A DNA stretch of 64,000 nucleotides from Desulfobacula sp043827005 (GCA_043827005.1 JBDRPM010000019.1:1-64000); one strand, 5' to 3'; positions 26,339 through 35,045 are shown, counted from the stretch's first letter. Notes: a model not told the origin generated them from the letters alone. Made by a program: numbers and translations.

Positions 26339-27657
26339 CTGGATTCTGACTTTAATTGATTCCAGGCATCCAGGCGCTGTTTGATACTCTTTTCATACCC
26401 TCTTGGGGTGGGGTGATAAAACCGGATACCTTCAAGGTTTTTTGGCAGATAAGACTGGGGAACGAACGCATTCTCATGGTCATGGGCATATTGATATCCC
26501 TTCCCGTAATCCAGGGCTTTCATCAAGGGAGTGGGTGCATTTCTGATATGAAGGGGAACCGGCTGGTATCCGGTTTCCTTCACTGTTTTTGCAGCTGCGT
26601 TGCGTGTGGTATAAACTGCATTGCTCTTGGGTGCTGTGGCCAGATAGATAGCCGCCTGGAACAGGACATCATCCCCTTCAGGACGACCCAGCATCCGAAA
26701 TGATTCACTGGCATTCAATGCCATGGTCAAGGCACCGGGATCGGCCAGGCCAATATCCTCGGTGGCAAACCGGACCATTCTTCTGATCATATAGTACGGA
26801 TCATCGCCTGCCACAAGCATTCGTTCCAGCCAGTAAACCGCAGCATCCGGATCACTGCCCCGCATGGATTTAATAAAGGCGGAAATCAGGTTGTAATGTT
26901 CTTCTCCAGCCTTGTCATACAATAATGATTTTTTCTCAATTGCAGTTTCAATATCTTTAGTGGTGATCTGTTGTTTGCTGCCAAAATAAAGCGCTGCTGT
27001 TTCAAGATTGGTCAACGCAATCCTGGCATCTCCATCAGAAACCCTGGCAATGTGTTCCAGGGCCTCATCAGAAAAACATATTTGCTTGCCCCCCAGCCCT
27101 TGTTTTGAATCTGCTAAGGCCTGGTTTAAAATTGTGACCATGCTGGATGGGGCTAATGGTTTAAGGGTAAAAACCCGGCACCGAGACACCAGAGCCGGAA
27201 TCACCTCAAAAGAAGGATTTTCCGTTGTGGCACCCACCAGAACGATCAGGCCGTTTTCCACATGAAGAAGAAACGCATCCTGCTGTGCCTTGTTAAATCG
27301 ATGGATTTCATCCACGAACAAAATGGTCTGCCGTTTGTACAGAGCCTGCCGTTGTTTTGCATCATCAATGATCTGACGGATATCTTTTACACCGGACAGG
27401 ACCGCTGAAATCCGGACAAAAACAGATTTGGTTTCATTGGCAATAATGCCTGCAAGGGTTGTCTTTCCACACCCTGGCGGGCCCCATAAAATCATGGAAA
27501 AAACCCGGTCATTTTCAATGATCTCCCTGAGCAGACTGCCTGGAGCCGTCAAATGCTCCTGGCCTTTGAGCTCATCCAGGCATGCGGGTCGCATTCTGTC
27601 AGCCAGAGGTCTGTTCAGTGATGCATGGCGATCATTTTGAGATTCAAACAAATCCAT
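26323..27657 (-). CDS. rarA: Replication-associated recombination protein A (AAA+ ATPase)
   Basis: A 444-residue clamp-loader-like AAA+ protein (RarA/MgsA/WRNIP1 family) acting at stalled forks. The N-terminal PLADRMRP and DELKGQEHL, Walker A GPPGCGKTT, Walker B FVDEIHRFNKAQQDAF, sensor GATTENPSFEV, and the C-terminal SAFIKSMRGSDPDAAVYWL and ERMLVAGDDP... blocks are all present. Length is typical. The nearest upstream gene on the strand is der, separated by a repeat copy. Confidence 0.95.
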   Translation of the reverse strand: MDLFESQNDRHASLNRPLADRMRPACLDELKGQEHLTAPGSLLREIIENDRVFSMILWGPPGCGKTTLAGIIANETKSVFVRISAVLSGVKDIRQIIDDAKQRQALYKRQTILFVDEIHRFNKAQQDAFLLHVENGLIVLVGATTENPSFEVIPALVSRCRVFTLKPLAPSSMVTILNQALADSKQGLGGKQICFSDEALEHIARVSDGDARIALTNLETAALYFGSKQQITTKDIETAIEKKSLLYDKAGEEHYNLISAFIKSMRGSDPDAAVYWLERMLVAGDDPYYMIRRMVRFATEDIGLADPGALTMALNASESFRMLGRPEGDDVLFQAAIYLATAPKSNAVYTTRNAAAKTVKETGYQPVPLHIRNAPTPLMKALDYGKGYQYAHDHENAFVPQSYLPKNLEGIRFYHPTPRGYEKSIKQRLDAWNQLKSESSHSED

Positions 27658-27687
27658 TCAATTTATCCGTGTTATGACCGGGTCATA

Positions 27688-27780
27688 TTTATATGAAAGA
27701 ACAGATTAACTCACTGAATTCTTTCATGTTTTGTTGCTGGCGAGCTATGGTAAGATACCAGGGCGGCCCATGGCCGTTAA
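27688..27780 (+). repeat. Dispersed ~92-bp repeat, copy 2
   Basis: Runs from TTATATGAAAGAACAG to GGCCGTTAA between rarA and der. The terminal GGCCGTTA contributes the TAA stop codon of der on the minus strand (27777-27779). The centre is diverged (GCTGGCGAGCTATGGTAAGATACC). Confidence 0.9.
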
Positions 27781-29264
27781 CCGCTCTCTTTGTCCGAGTT
27801 GTTTTTGGGGCTGCCTGATCCACTCTGGTTATCTCTTTGTCTTTTTTTCTGACTCTGGTCTTTGCGTTCCTGGGCTCTTTTGTTCAATTTTTTTTTCTTT
27901 TTCTGATAGATTCTCTCGGTTTCCTGACTGTTTCCAGTAAAAACAATCTTTCCTGTTTTTTCACGGAAAAACAGTTTAATAGGTGTTTTGCTCAAAGGAA
28001 TCATCTGGCGCAGCTGATTTAACAGATACCGTTCATAGGAAAAATGGACTGCTTTGGGGAAATTAACAAAACAGACAAAACTGGGAGGTTTGGTGGCCAC
28101 CTGGGCAGCATAAAAAAATTTAAGGCGGCGCCCCTTGTGCAGAGACGGCTCTTCTCTGAAAACCGCGTCTTCTATAATCCGGTTCAACACCCCGGTGCCG
28201 ATCCTGAAACAATATTCTTTGTATATATGCACCACTTCATCTAAAATTTTATGACACCGCTGACCGGTTTTGGCTGAAATGGTCATGGCTGGCGCATATG
28301 CTAAAAACTTGGCCATGTCCCGCAGGTCTGCCATATATTTTTTAACGTTTTTGCGTTCTTCATCCAGAAGGTCCCATTTATTGATGATAAACAGAGCACC
28401 GCACCCTCTTTTTTCAGCATATCCGGCAATGGTGATATCCTGATCCGTAATCCCCTCCTGTGCATCAATCACAATAAGCGCCACATCACAGTCATCCAGA
28501 CTTTTTAATGATTTTAAAATGGAAAATTTTTCCAGCTTTTCAGTCACCTTGCCCTTACGTCGAATACCGGCTGTGTCAACCAGTATAAATTTTTGTCCCT
28601 GATGTTCTACTGCCAGTTCTATGGAATCTCGAGTGGTACCGGCCCGTTCATCGACCACCACCCGGGGTTCCCCGAACAATCGATTGGCAAGGGAAGATTT
28701 GCCCACATTGGGTCGTCCCACAATGGCTATTTTAATGGGTGCGTCATCATCTTCAACCTCAGGCGGATATTCAGGCAGGCTTTTCACCAGATCATCCAGA
28801 AAATCACCCACACCAACACCATGCTCTGCTGAAATTTTATAGAAATGATCAATGCCCAGAGCATAAAAATCAGACAATTCATCATGCTGTCTTAAATTTT
28901 CAACCTTGTTGACCAGGTAGAAAACAGGTTTTTCAAGCCTGCGCAAAAAATCTGCCAGTTCCTGGTCATAAGGCGACAGGCCGGCACGGCCGTCCATGAT
29001 AAAAACAAGCGCATCTGCCTGGTTTGCCGCAGTCGTGAGCTGCTCTTTGATTTGAGTGGCAAAATAATCATCATCAGAACTTAAGAATCCACCGGTATCA
29101 ATCACGGTAAAATCAATATCATCCCATTGGGCATCGGCATAGTGGCGGTCCCGGGTCACACCGGGAAAATCATCAACCAATGCCTGCCGTGAACGGGTGA
29201 TTCTGTTAAAAAGTGTGGATTTACCCACATTGGGTCGGCCCAGAAGAGCCACAACCGGTTTCAT
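27777..29264 (-). CDS. der: Ribosome-assembly GTPase Der (EngA)
   Basis: Essential GTPase with two tandem G domains and a KH-like domain, acting in 50S maturation. Each G domain shows its P-loop (GRPNVGKST at residue ~9, GRPNVGKSS at ~188), DTGG/DTAG switch motifs, and NKVE/NKWD base-recognition motifs. The KH-like part includes KFFYAAQVATKPPSFVCFVN. At 495 residues it carries a C-terminal basic, low-complexity extension (about 445-495, rich in Lys, Arg, Gln, Ser). The stop codon is supplied by the adjoining repeat, so the tail may have been changed by repeat insertion. Confidence 0.96.
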   Translation of the reverse strand: MKPVVALLGRPNVGKSTLFNRITRSRQALVDDFPGVTRDRHYADAQWDDIDFTVIDTGGFLSSDDDYFATQIKEQLTTAANQADALVFIMDGRAGLSPYDQELADFLRRLEKPVFYLVNKVENLRQHDELSDFYALGIDHFYKISAEHGVGVGDFLDDLVKSLPEYPPEVEDDDAPIKIAIVGRPNVGKSSLANRLFGEPRVVVDERAGTTRDSIELAVEHQGQKFILVDTAGIRRKGKVTEKLEKFSILKSLKSLDDCDVALIVIDAQEGITDQDITIAGYAEKRGCGALFIINKWDLLDEERKNVKKYMADLRDMAKFLAYAPAMTISAKTGQRCHKILDEVVHIYKEYCFRIGTGVLNRIIEDAVFREEPSLHKGRRLKFFYAAQVATKPPSFVCFVNFPKAVHFSYERYLLNQLRQMIPLSKTPIKLFFREKTGKIVFTGNSQETERIYQKKKKKLNKRAQERKDQSQKKRQRDNQSGSGSPKNNSDKESG

Positions 29265-29570
29265 GTTTCAACCTCCGAAAGCGTATGTTTACAATGGTTA
29301 TAGGCTTTATGAAAGGACAGGTCAACTCACTGATTTCTTTCATGTTTTGTTGTGGCCCGCCAGGGTAAAATACCAAGGCGGCCCATGGCCGTTATACAAT
29401 AAATTAAAGGATTTATAAACAACGAAGATGATGGTCATCACATTTGATGATCATTTTCAGATCAATTCATTGGATATTTGTTTTATATGAAAGAACAGAT
29501 CAACTCGCTGAATTCTTTCATGTTTTGTTGTGGGTAGGCCGATGAGAAATACCAGGGCGGCCCATGGCCG
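29265..29570. other. Repeat-rich intergenic region between der and the ABC exporter
   Basis: About 300 bp, of which two-thirds is two direct copies of the 92-bp repeat (29306-29394 and 29482-29573). The ~87 bp between them is AT-rich with short palindromic TGATGATCAT-like strings and no ORF. The der promoter must lie here, but I could not single it out. Confidence 0.7.
29306..29394 (+). repeat. Dispersed ~92-bp repeat, copy 3
   Basis: Begins TTTATGAAAGGACAG and ends GGCGGCCCATGGCCGTTA. The first arm (ATGAAAGGA) and second arm (TTTCTTTCAT) have drifted relative to the consensus. Same orientation as copy 4, 87 bp away. Confidence 0.9.
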
Positions 29571-29573
29571 TTA
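29482..29573 (+). repeat. Dispersed ~92-bp repeat, copy 4
   Basis: Begins TTTATATGAAAGAACAG and ends GGCCGTTA, whose last three bases (29571-29573) are the TAA stop codon of the ABC-2 permease gene on the minus strand. Confidence 0.9.
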
Positions 29574-30638
29574 TTTTGTCCAGGAAAAAAAAACCGAACC
29601 AATGGTTAAAAAAACAAGGCTCATGACCAGCAGAATCGTTATTTCAGATGACACCTGGGAAAGGCTGGCGCCGTCATTGATAATTTTTCTGGCTGCCGAT
29701 AAAAAATGAGTCAGCGGCAATGCCTTGGCAACCGACTGCACCCAGGAAGATGCCCCTTCAATGGAAAACCAGACTTCAGATAAAAACATCATGGGCCAGC
29801 AGATAAAGTTAATAAATCCATTGGTCAATTCCTCGTTGGTTCCCCGACAGGCCAGAATCAACCCCATGGAAACCAGACAAACCGTTCCGACTAAAAACAC
29901 AATAAAAATATCTTGATATGAGCCCTGCATGTTAAATGAAAAGAGCAGATTGCAGCCAAACCAGACCAGAGACGAAGTACACATAAGGATCATCACCCGG
30001 GACACAAGCTGGGCTGTCAGGTATTCAAAGGCAGTCACCGGTGTGGCCTTTAACCGTTTGAGCACACCGCTTCGCCGGTATCTGACAATCACATACCCCA
30101 CACCGAACAAGGCGGAAAACATGATGTTCATGCCCAGAATACCCGGAAAAAGCCAGTCAATATACCGGATCTGTTTGCCTGCGATCTCCTGCTTGATCAC
30201 CCGTTCATTAATATTCTGTTCCGGGATGATTGCTGCAAGAACCATTTTTTCCAGGACATGTCCCCTGGGCGATGAGTCTGTGACCCAATAGTTGAGTTTT
30301 GATCCTTTAAAGGTCACATTCTGGTTTTCCAGCAGGATATCAATTTTATGATGCTTGAGTTTTTCCATGGCGGCATTGGAGGATTCAAACCCGACCAGCT
30401 TGATATAGGGATCATTTTTTAATGGTTCGGGAATCTGTAACTCACTGATCACCATTGCACCCGGCATGATCGGGAACACCCCTATTTTATATTCATGCCG
30501 GTGGTCTGAACTGAAGATAACGCCAAACCCTGCAACAATTAAAAACGGGAAAAGAATATTCCAGCCGAATCCGGCCCGATCCCTGACAAACTCATAATTT
30601 CGAGCCACAAACAATGCCCACATTCGTTTAAAGCTCAT
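29571..30638 (-). CDS. ABC-2 type transporter permease
   Basis: A 355-residue membrane subunit of an ABC exporter. One N-terminal membrane segment (about 25-42, GFGWNILFPFLIVAGFGVIF), a large extracytoplasmic loop (about 45-170), then five hydrophobic segments at the C terminus, the layout of the YhhJ/NatB-like ABC-2 family. The motif YRRSGVLKRLKATPV, just before the membrane region, is typical. It follows its ATPase by 5 nt. Substrate unknown; drugs, lipids or heme-like compounds are all possible for this family. Confidence 0.88.
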   Translation of the reverse strand: MSFKRMWALFVARNYEFVRDRAGFGWNILFPFLIVAGFGVIFSSDHRHEYKIGVFPIMPGAMVISELQIPEPLKNDPYIKLVGFESSNAAMEKLKHHKIDILLENQNVTFKGSKLNYWVTDSSPRGHVLEKMVLAAIIPEQNINERVIKQEIAGKQIRYIDWLFPGILGMNIMFSALFGVGYVIVRYRRSGVLKRLKATPVTAFEYLTAQLVSRVMILMCTSSLVWFGCNLLFSFNMQGSYQDIFIVFLVGTVCLVSMGLILACRGTNEELTNGFINFICWPMMFLSEVWFSIEGASSWVQSVAKALPLTHFLSAARKIINDGASLSQVSSEITILLVMSLVFLTIGSVFFSWTK

Positions 30639-30643
30639 GGTTT

Positions 30644-31381
30644 TTATTCTCTTAGACTTTTACCGGTTAATTTCAAAAAAACCGATTCCAGATCATGGGC
30701 GCAGTCCTTGTCCAGACAATGCCGGGCGATCAGTGCCCGGGGAGAGCCGTGCGCAATAATCTGTCCGTTATCCATAATGGCAATGGTATCGCACAATACC
30801 TGGGCTTCTTCCATGTAATGGGTGGTCAAAATAATGGTTTTGCCCTTTTGATTGATATCTTTTATAATTTCCCAGACATGTTTTCTGGCCTGGGGATCCA
30901 GACCGGTTGTGGGCTCGTCCAGAAAAACCAGATCCGGGTCATTCAATAGGGCAAGACCGAGCAACAGCCGCTGGCGCTGGCCACCGGATATTTTATTGTT
31001 CAGGCTCTTGCGAATATTTTCAAGCATGCACATCGACACAATCTGTTCAACCGGCAGGTGTCGGTCATAAAAGGCAGAAAAGGTTTTTAAGGTTTCTTCA
31101 ATGGTTAAAAAAGACAATAATTCAGTGTGCTGAAATTGAATGCCGATCTCCTGATTAAAGGTCTTGTCTCTATGCCCGCCCTTATAGATAATCTGCCCTG
31201 AATCCGGGGAGATGATATTCTCCATCATTTCCACAGTCGTTGTTTTGCCGGCCCCGTTGGGACCCAAAAGCCCGAAACAGCTGCCTGCTGCAATGGCAAG
31301 ATTGATACCATCCACGGCAGACGTTCCGTTATAGCTTTTTTTCAACTCTTTTACTTGAATAATACTGGATTGGTCCCACAT
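30644..31381 (-). CDS. ABC transporter ATP-binding protein
   Basis: A 245-residue nucleotide-binding subunit with Walker A LLGPNGAGKTTT, Q-loop IGIQFQ, signature ISGGQRQRLLLG, Walker B DLVFLDEPTTGLD and H-loop TTHYMEEA. These place it in the ABC-2 exporter (CcmA/DrrA-like) group. It precedes the permease by 5 nt and clearly forms a two-gene exporter with it. The ATG at 31381 lacks a strong ribosome site, so the start may lie a few codons downstream. Confidence 0.93.
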   Translation of the reverse strand: MWDQSSIIQVKELKKSYNGTSAVDGINLAIAAGSCFGLLGPNGAGKTTTVEMMENIISPDSGQIIYKGGHRDKTFNQEIGIQFQHTELLSFLTIEETLKTFSAFYDRHLPVEQIVSMCMLENIRKSLNNKISGGQRQRLLLGLALLNDPDLVFLDEPTTGLDPQARKHVWEIIKDINQKGKTIILTTHYMEEAQVLCDTIAIMDNGQIIAHGSPRALIARHCLDKDCAHDLESVFLKLTGKSLRE

Positions 31382-31433
31382 ATAACCGCATACCCGGACA
31401 ATACGTTTGTTATTTAATTGTATTTTTTTATAT

Positions 31434-31525
31434 TTTATATGAAAGAACAGATCAACTCACTGAATTCTTTCATGTTTTGTTGTGGGCAGGCCGAGATGAA
31501 ATACCAAGGCGGCCCATGGCCGTTA
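31434..31525 (+). repeat. Dispersed ~92-bp repeat, copy 5
   Basis: Begins TTTATATGAAAGAACAGATC and ends GGCGGCCCATGGCCGTTA. It lies 20 bp beyond the stop of the small charged ORF and upstream of the ABC exporter. Confidence 0.9.
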
Positions 31526-31545
31526 TAAGAAAAATAGTGCCGATC

Positions 31546-31704
31546 CTACCATTTTTCCCGGGTATTCTCCCGTTGTGGTTTTTTGCCGCTTTTTTTATTG
31601 CTGTTCTGAATTTCAAGTTTTTCTTCGTAACTGACATCTTCATCATAATAGTCCTTGAATTTAGGACTCTTGTGCTTCTTTTTTTTTGTTTCTTCTCTGG
31701 ACAT
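31546..31704 (-). CDS. Small charged hypothetical protein (frame uncertain)
   Basis: A 52-residue ORF starting ATG 31704 with a lysine-rich N terminus, then KFKDYYDEDVSYEEKLEIQ and a basic tail. Its composition looks protein-like, but the ribosome site (AAGG, about 10 nt upstream) is weak. A different frame has a much better start: GAGGAG at 31757-31762, eight bases before ATG 31748. It encodes an almost acid-free 92-residue product that runs into repeat copy 5. One possibility is a one-base frameshift joining the good start to the better coding frame. No family is recognised. Confidence 0.4.
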   Translation of the reverse strand: MSREETKKKKHKSPKFKDYYDEDVSYEEKLEIQNSNKKSGKKPQRENTREKW

Positions 31705-31764
31705 TTTTTTAACCTTTTTTGGATGCCGATCTGCAATACGTTCGGCATGGATTATTCTCCTCAA

Positions 31765-32203
31765 TGAATCTATCGTATTTCCTATGCCAACTCAATATAA
31801 TTCCAAACATAGTATCATATACTTTAAAATCAGTGAGTTTATAGATACAACAAAAAGCAAACCCTATATTTTCAATATATATATTTCCGAAGATCAAAAA
31901 ATCGGTATAATCTTCCCGAAAATTAAATATTTATCATAATGGTTGCATAGTATATCATTGAACATATCATAAAATCGAGTCTTTTTCCTCGGCATTACAG
32001 GATTTTAAGGATATAATCAACCAAATTATATGGGAACCCTATGACAAGATGGGAAAATTTAAAACTGATACATCCTGTTGCAAGTCTTAGCGCTTGATAT
32101 TATTGACATCCTCTTGTGTTGCTGATAATACATCATCCAAGATTTTCATCCTGCTTCATGCCAGGCAGATGTTAAGAACATTTTTAAAAAAAAGGGAATG
32201 CAT
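31765..32203. other. AT-rich intergenic region, no gene seen
   Basis: About 440 bp between a minus-strand small ORF and the plus-strand sigma-54 activator. ORFs present are short, hydrophobic or low-complexity and lack ribosome sites. Apart from one candidate promoter near its right end I see no recognisable element. Confidence 0.6.
32103..32129 (+). promoter_or_regulatory. Candidate sigma-70 promoter of the sigma-54 activator gene
   Basis: A perfect TTGACA (32103-32108) followed by GATAAT (32124-32129) with a short 15-nt spacer, or TAATAC with 17 nt. It lies 75 nt ahead of the start codon. Confidence 0.4.
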
Positions 32204-33439
32204 ATGAAAGATATCCTGGTCTTAACCCATTCCACAGAAGACTTCTCTTTTATATCAAAAGCCCTGAAATCATCCTTTTGCGTCAAACGAGCCACTGACT
32301 TATCAATGGTAAAAGGCATGAACAGCGACTCTCCGATTGATATGATCATTTCAGATGTTCTCCAAATGGAGCAGAACACACAATCATCTACCAAAACCCT
32401 TTCCAGAGATTTCGAACTGGATTATCTTCGCGATTTCTTCTGGAAAACCGAATGGCTGAATATCATACAGTCAAAAAATCCCAGAATGAAAAAAATATAT
32501 GAAAACATCAGATCGGTTGCACCCACCATTGCAACAGTGCTCCTTTTAGGTGATACCGGCACAGGCAAAGGCATGCTGGCCAGATTAATCCACAGACACA
32601 GCCAGCGATCTGAAAAACCATTTATTGAGATCCATTGCGGAGCCATCCCGGACACATTGATTGAAAGTGAACTTTTCGGGCATGAAAAAGGCGCATTTAC
32701 CGGGGCTGATCAAAAAAAACCAGGCATGTTTGAAATGGCCAAAGGCGGGACCATTTTTTTAGATGAAATCGGAACCATCACACCTTCGGCTCAGATTAAA
32801 CTGCTGCAAGTTTTGCAGGATGGCACGTTTAATCGGATTGGGGGCGACTCTTTTATTAAAGCCGATGTCCGAATTATTGCGGCAACAAATTCAGACCTGG
32901 CCCAGCAGGTGCAGGCCGGAAATTTCAGAAAAGACCTTTTTTACCGGTTAAACATTTTTCCGGTTGAAATTCCACCACTCAGAGAGCGGCTCGAAGATCT
33001 GCCCTATCTGATAGAAACGCTTCTTAATAATTTAAACATCAAATATGGCAAAGGGATCAAGCATCTTCATCATTCCGTTTTGAACGGACTTAAAAAATAC
33101 GATTGGCCCGGCAATATTCGTGAACTTGAAAATATTCTGGAACGGGCTTATATTCTCGAGCAGACAACCATACTGACACCCCAGAATTTTCCAGGAGAAA
33201 CAATGCTCGGCTTTGATACAAAAGTGCATGAAAATTATTCTGAAACCCTTATTTCCCATGCCAGACAGCATGCCATTGATGTGTTTGAACACACTTATCT
33301 GACTGTCTTATTGAAACAGACCAATGGCCGAATCGGTCTTGCAGCCCAGACAGCCGGAATCACTTCGCGACAGCTGAACCGGCTGCTGAACCGGCACAAA
33401 CTAAATAAAAATGATTATAAACAAAAAAAAGGGCGTTGA
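32204..33439 (+). CDS. Sigma-54-dependent transcriptional activator, Fis-type
   Basis: An enhancer-binding protein of 411 residues. The short N-terminal part (about 1-60) resembles the start of a receiver (DILVLTHSTEDF, IDMIISDVLQM) but is too short to be a full domain. The AAA+ domain has Walker A GDTGTGKGM, the sigma-54 contact loop GAFTGA, Walker B GTIFLDEIG, and the arginine-finger region PPLRERLEDLPYL. A Fis-type helix-turn-helix (GLAAQTAGITSRQLNRLL) closes the protein. ATG 32204 is preferred, with AAGGG seven bases upstream. It precedes dksA by about 50 nt. Target genes are unknown; no adjacent sigma-54 promoter was found. Confidence 0.92.
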   Translation: MKDILVLTHSTEDFSFISKALKSSFCVKRATDLSMVKGMNSDSPIDMIISDVLQMEQNTQSSTKTLSRDFELDYLRDFFWKTEWLNIIQSKNPRMKKIYENIRSVAPTIATVLLLGDTGTGKGMLARLIHRHSQRSEKPFIEIHCGAIPDTLIESELFGHEKGAFTGADQKKPGMFEMAKGGTIFLDEIGTITPSAQIKLLQVLQDGTFNRIGGDSFIKADVRIIAATNSDLAQQVQAGNFRKDLFYRLNIFPVEIPPLRERLEDLPYLIETLLNNLNIKYGKGIKHLHHSVLNGLKKYDWPGNIRELENILERAYILEQTTILTPQNFPGETMLGFDTKVHENYSETLISHARQHAIDVFEHTYLTVLLKQTNGRIGLAAQTAGITSRQLNRLLNRHKLNKNDYKQKKGR

Positions 33440-33489
33440 TGCCTGATATCACAATTACCCGTACTGGAGGATTTTAAAAGGAAATTATC

Positions 33490-33849
33490 ATGAACAAAAC
33501 TGAAATTGAATATTTTACTGCAATTTTAAATCGAAGGCTTGAAGAACTATTGCGCAATGCCAGCCACACCATGTCTGAAATGATCGTGCAATCCAGTCAG
33601 GAAATAGAAGACTTTGACCGGGCGTCGGCTGAAGCGGATCAGGCTCTAAAATTAAGGATCAGATCAAGGGAAAGCCAGTTGATCAAAAAAATCCGGGATG
33701 CTCTGGAACGGGTTGAAAACAATACCTACGGCATTTGTGAATCCTGTGAAGAGGAAATTTCATTCAAACGGCTTGAAGCCAGGCCGGTTACAACAAAATG
33801 TATCCATTGCAAAGAAGAAGAAGAAAGAAGAGAATCCCAGGTCGAATAA
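33490..33849 (+). CDS. dksA: DksA/TraR-family RNA polymerase-binding protein
   Basis: A 119-residue coiled-coil zinc protein that binds the RNA polymerase secondary channel and mediates stringent control. The N-terminal part is a helical hairpin whose tip reads EDFDRASAEAD, an E-x-x-D-x-A variant of the usual D-x-x-D-x-A. The C-terminal C4 zinc finger has Cys pairs spaced CESC-17-CIHC. It is shorter than E. coli DksA (151 residues). Ribosome site AAAGGAA precedes the start by about 6 nt. Confidence 0.88.
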   Translation: MNKTEIEYFTAILNRRLEELLRNASHTMSEMIVQSSQEIEDFDRASAEADQALKLRIRSRESQLIKKIRDALERVENNTYGICESCEEEISFKRLEARPVTTKCIHCKEEEERRESQVE

Positions 33850-33895
33850 TTTTTTAACCTCTTTTTGTTAAGGGTTCACTCAAAAATTACAACGT

Positions 33896-33916
33896 CTCTC
33901 AGCATAACACTGAGAG
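33896..33916 (-). terminator. Hairpin terminator after tRNA-Glu
   Basis: On the minus strand CTCTCAG - TGTTATG - CTGAGAG forms a perfect 7-bp stem, followed within 10 nt by TTTTT. It lies 16 nt after the tRNA-Glu 3' end. Confidence 0.55.
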
Positions 33917-33931
33917 CCTTGATATTTTGGT

Positions 33932-34009
33932 TGGCGTCCCCAAGGGGATTCGAACCCCTGTCGTCGCCGTGAAAGGGCGATGTCCTGGACCGGGCTAGAC
34001 GATGGGGAC
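33932..34009 (-). tRNA. tRNA-Glu(TTC)
   Basis: Cloverleaf with acceptor GTCCCCA/TGGGGAC, anticodon loop CTTTCAC (anticodon TTC), T-arm CAGGGGTTCGAATCCCCT and an encoded CCA end. It follows tRNA-Lys by 15 nt and probably shares its transcript. Confidence 0.95.
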
Positions 34010-34024
34010 GCAATGTCTTCTTTT

Positions 34025-34100
34025 TGGTTGGCCGTGCTGGGCTCGAACCAGCGACTCTCTGCTTAAAAGGCAGATACTCTGCCAACTGAGTTAACGGCCC
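34025..34100 (-). tRNA. tRNA-Lys(TTT)
   Basis: Cloverleaf with anticodon stem TCTGC/GCAGA around CTTTTAA (anticodon TTT), T-arm GCTGGTTCGAGCCCAGC and an encoded CCA. The acceptor reads GGGCCGT against ACGGCCA, which leaves the terminal 1-72 position as G opposite A rather than a Watson-Crick pair; all other stems pair. Confidence 0.93.
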
Positions 34101-34123
34101 GAAGCCAATCAAAAAACAGAAGA

Positions 34124-34152
34124 TATCTATATGATTTTAATTTTTATGTCAA
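34124..34152 (-). promoter_or_regulatory. Candidate sigma-70 promoter of the tRNA-Lys/Glu pair
   Basis: On the minus strand a perfect TTGACA (34152-34147), 17 nt, then TAGATA (34129-34124), about 24 nt ahead of the mature tRNA-Lys 5' end. Confidence 0.55.
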
Positions 34153-34181
34153 CAGTTTTTTAAACGCCCTGCTCTTTTTTA

Positions 34182-35036
34182 TCATCCAATATTGTCATGT
34201 AATTCTTCAAATTTTAATTTTTCCTTTATATCTTCAAAGGATACACACTGTCCGTGACGTGAGGACGGGGTTAAAAAAGATTTGAGTTTTCTTTCCAGCA
34301 TTCTTGGATGAAGCTCATCATGAATCGCAAGCATACCTTCCGTGATTATTTTTTGAAGGAATAATTCTTTTATTGTTCTTTCCCTGATGCTGGCAGCAAA
34401 GGGAAGAAAAATAAAATTAGCAAGAATAATCCCATATAGCGTTGATGTTAAAGCAATCGGAACAGTTGACATCACCACATTGGAATCACCGGCACCGGCC
34501 AGCATACCGATCAGGCCCACCACACTGCCCACCAACCCGAAAGACGGGGCCACATCTGCCATGGTCTGCAGCACCCTGCGGGTTTCATCCCGTCTCATCC
34601 TGAAAAAATACATTTCAACACTTAAAGACTCTCTGATCTGTTCTTTTGAACAGCCATCCACCAGAAGCCCGATGGCCTGCTTTAAAAACATGATTGACAC
34701 TTCGTCTTCATCTTTCTGGAGCGAAAGAACCCCCTTAACCCGTCGTTTAACAGACAGATTCACCAACTTCTTTACAATCTCGCCCGGATCCTTTGTACGC
34801 GTGGTGTAAGATGTTTTCAACACCTTAAACAAAATTTCAATCCGCTTCATGTCATAGCTTAAGAATGTGGCACCAAACGTACCGCCAATGATAATCAAAA
34901 ATCCTGACAGATTCATATACAGCCCTGTGTTTCCATGAATCGTAACCCCGGCCAGAAACAAAACCACACAAATGATCAACCCAATAAAATTTTTCTTTGT
35001 CTGCTTTAAGAACAGAATCTGCTCTGGTTTGAACAT
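34182..35036 (-). CDS. motA: Flagellar motor stator protein MotA
   Basis: A 284-residue stator subunit with four membrane segments: two near the N terminus (FIGLIICVVLFLAGV and GFLIIIGGTFGATFL) and two after the cytoplasmic domain (APSFGLVGSVVGLIGML and IALTSTLYGIILANFIFLPFA). The large cytoplasmic loop between them is where rotor contacts occur. The proline-containing loop PSFGLVGSV matches the MotA/PomA family. It follows motB by 9 nt. Confidence 0.92.
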   Translation of the reverse strand: MFKPEQILFLKQTKKNFIGLIICVVLFLAGVTIHGNTGLYMNLSGFLIIIGGTFGATFLSYDMKRIEILFKVLKTSYTTRTKDPGEIVKKLVNLSVKRRVKGVLSLQKDEDEVSIMFLKQAIGLLVDGCSKEQIRESLSVEMYFFRMRRDETRRVLQTMADVAPSFGLVGSVVGLIGMLAGAGDSNVVMSTVPIALTSTLYGIILANFIFLPFAASIRERTIKELFLQKIITEGMLAIHDELHPRMLERKLKSFLTPSSRHGQCVSFEDIKEKLKFEELHDNIG

Positions 35037-35045
35037 GCCTCCCCC

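Noticed and set aside
31470..31748. 92-residue frame with a good ribosome site next to repeat copy 5
   Set aside because: It has almost no acidic residues, its last third is encoded by the repeat, and the overlapping frame is more protein-like; mentioned under the competing-frames finding instead.
31655..31939. 94-residue plus-strand frame in the AT-rich gap
   Set aside because: Hydrophobic and low-complexity, antisense to the small ORF, no ribosome site.
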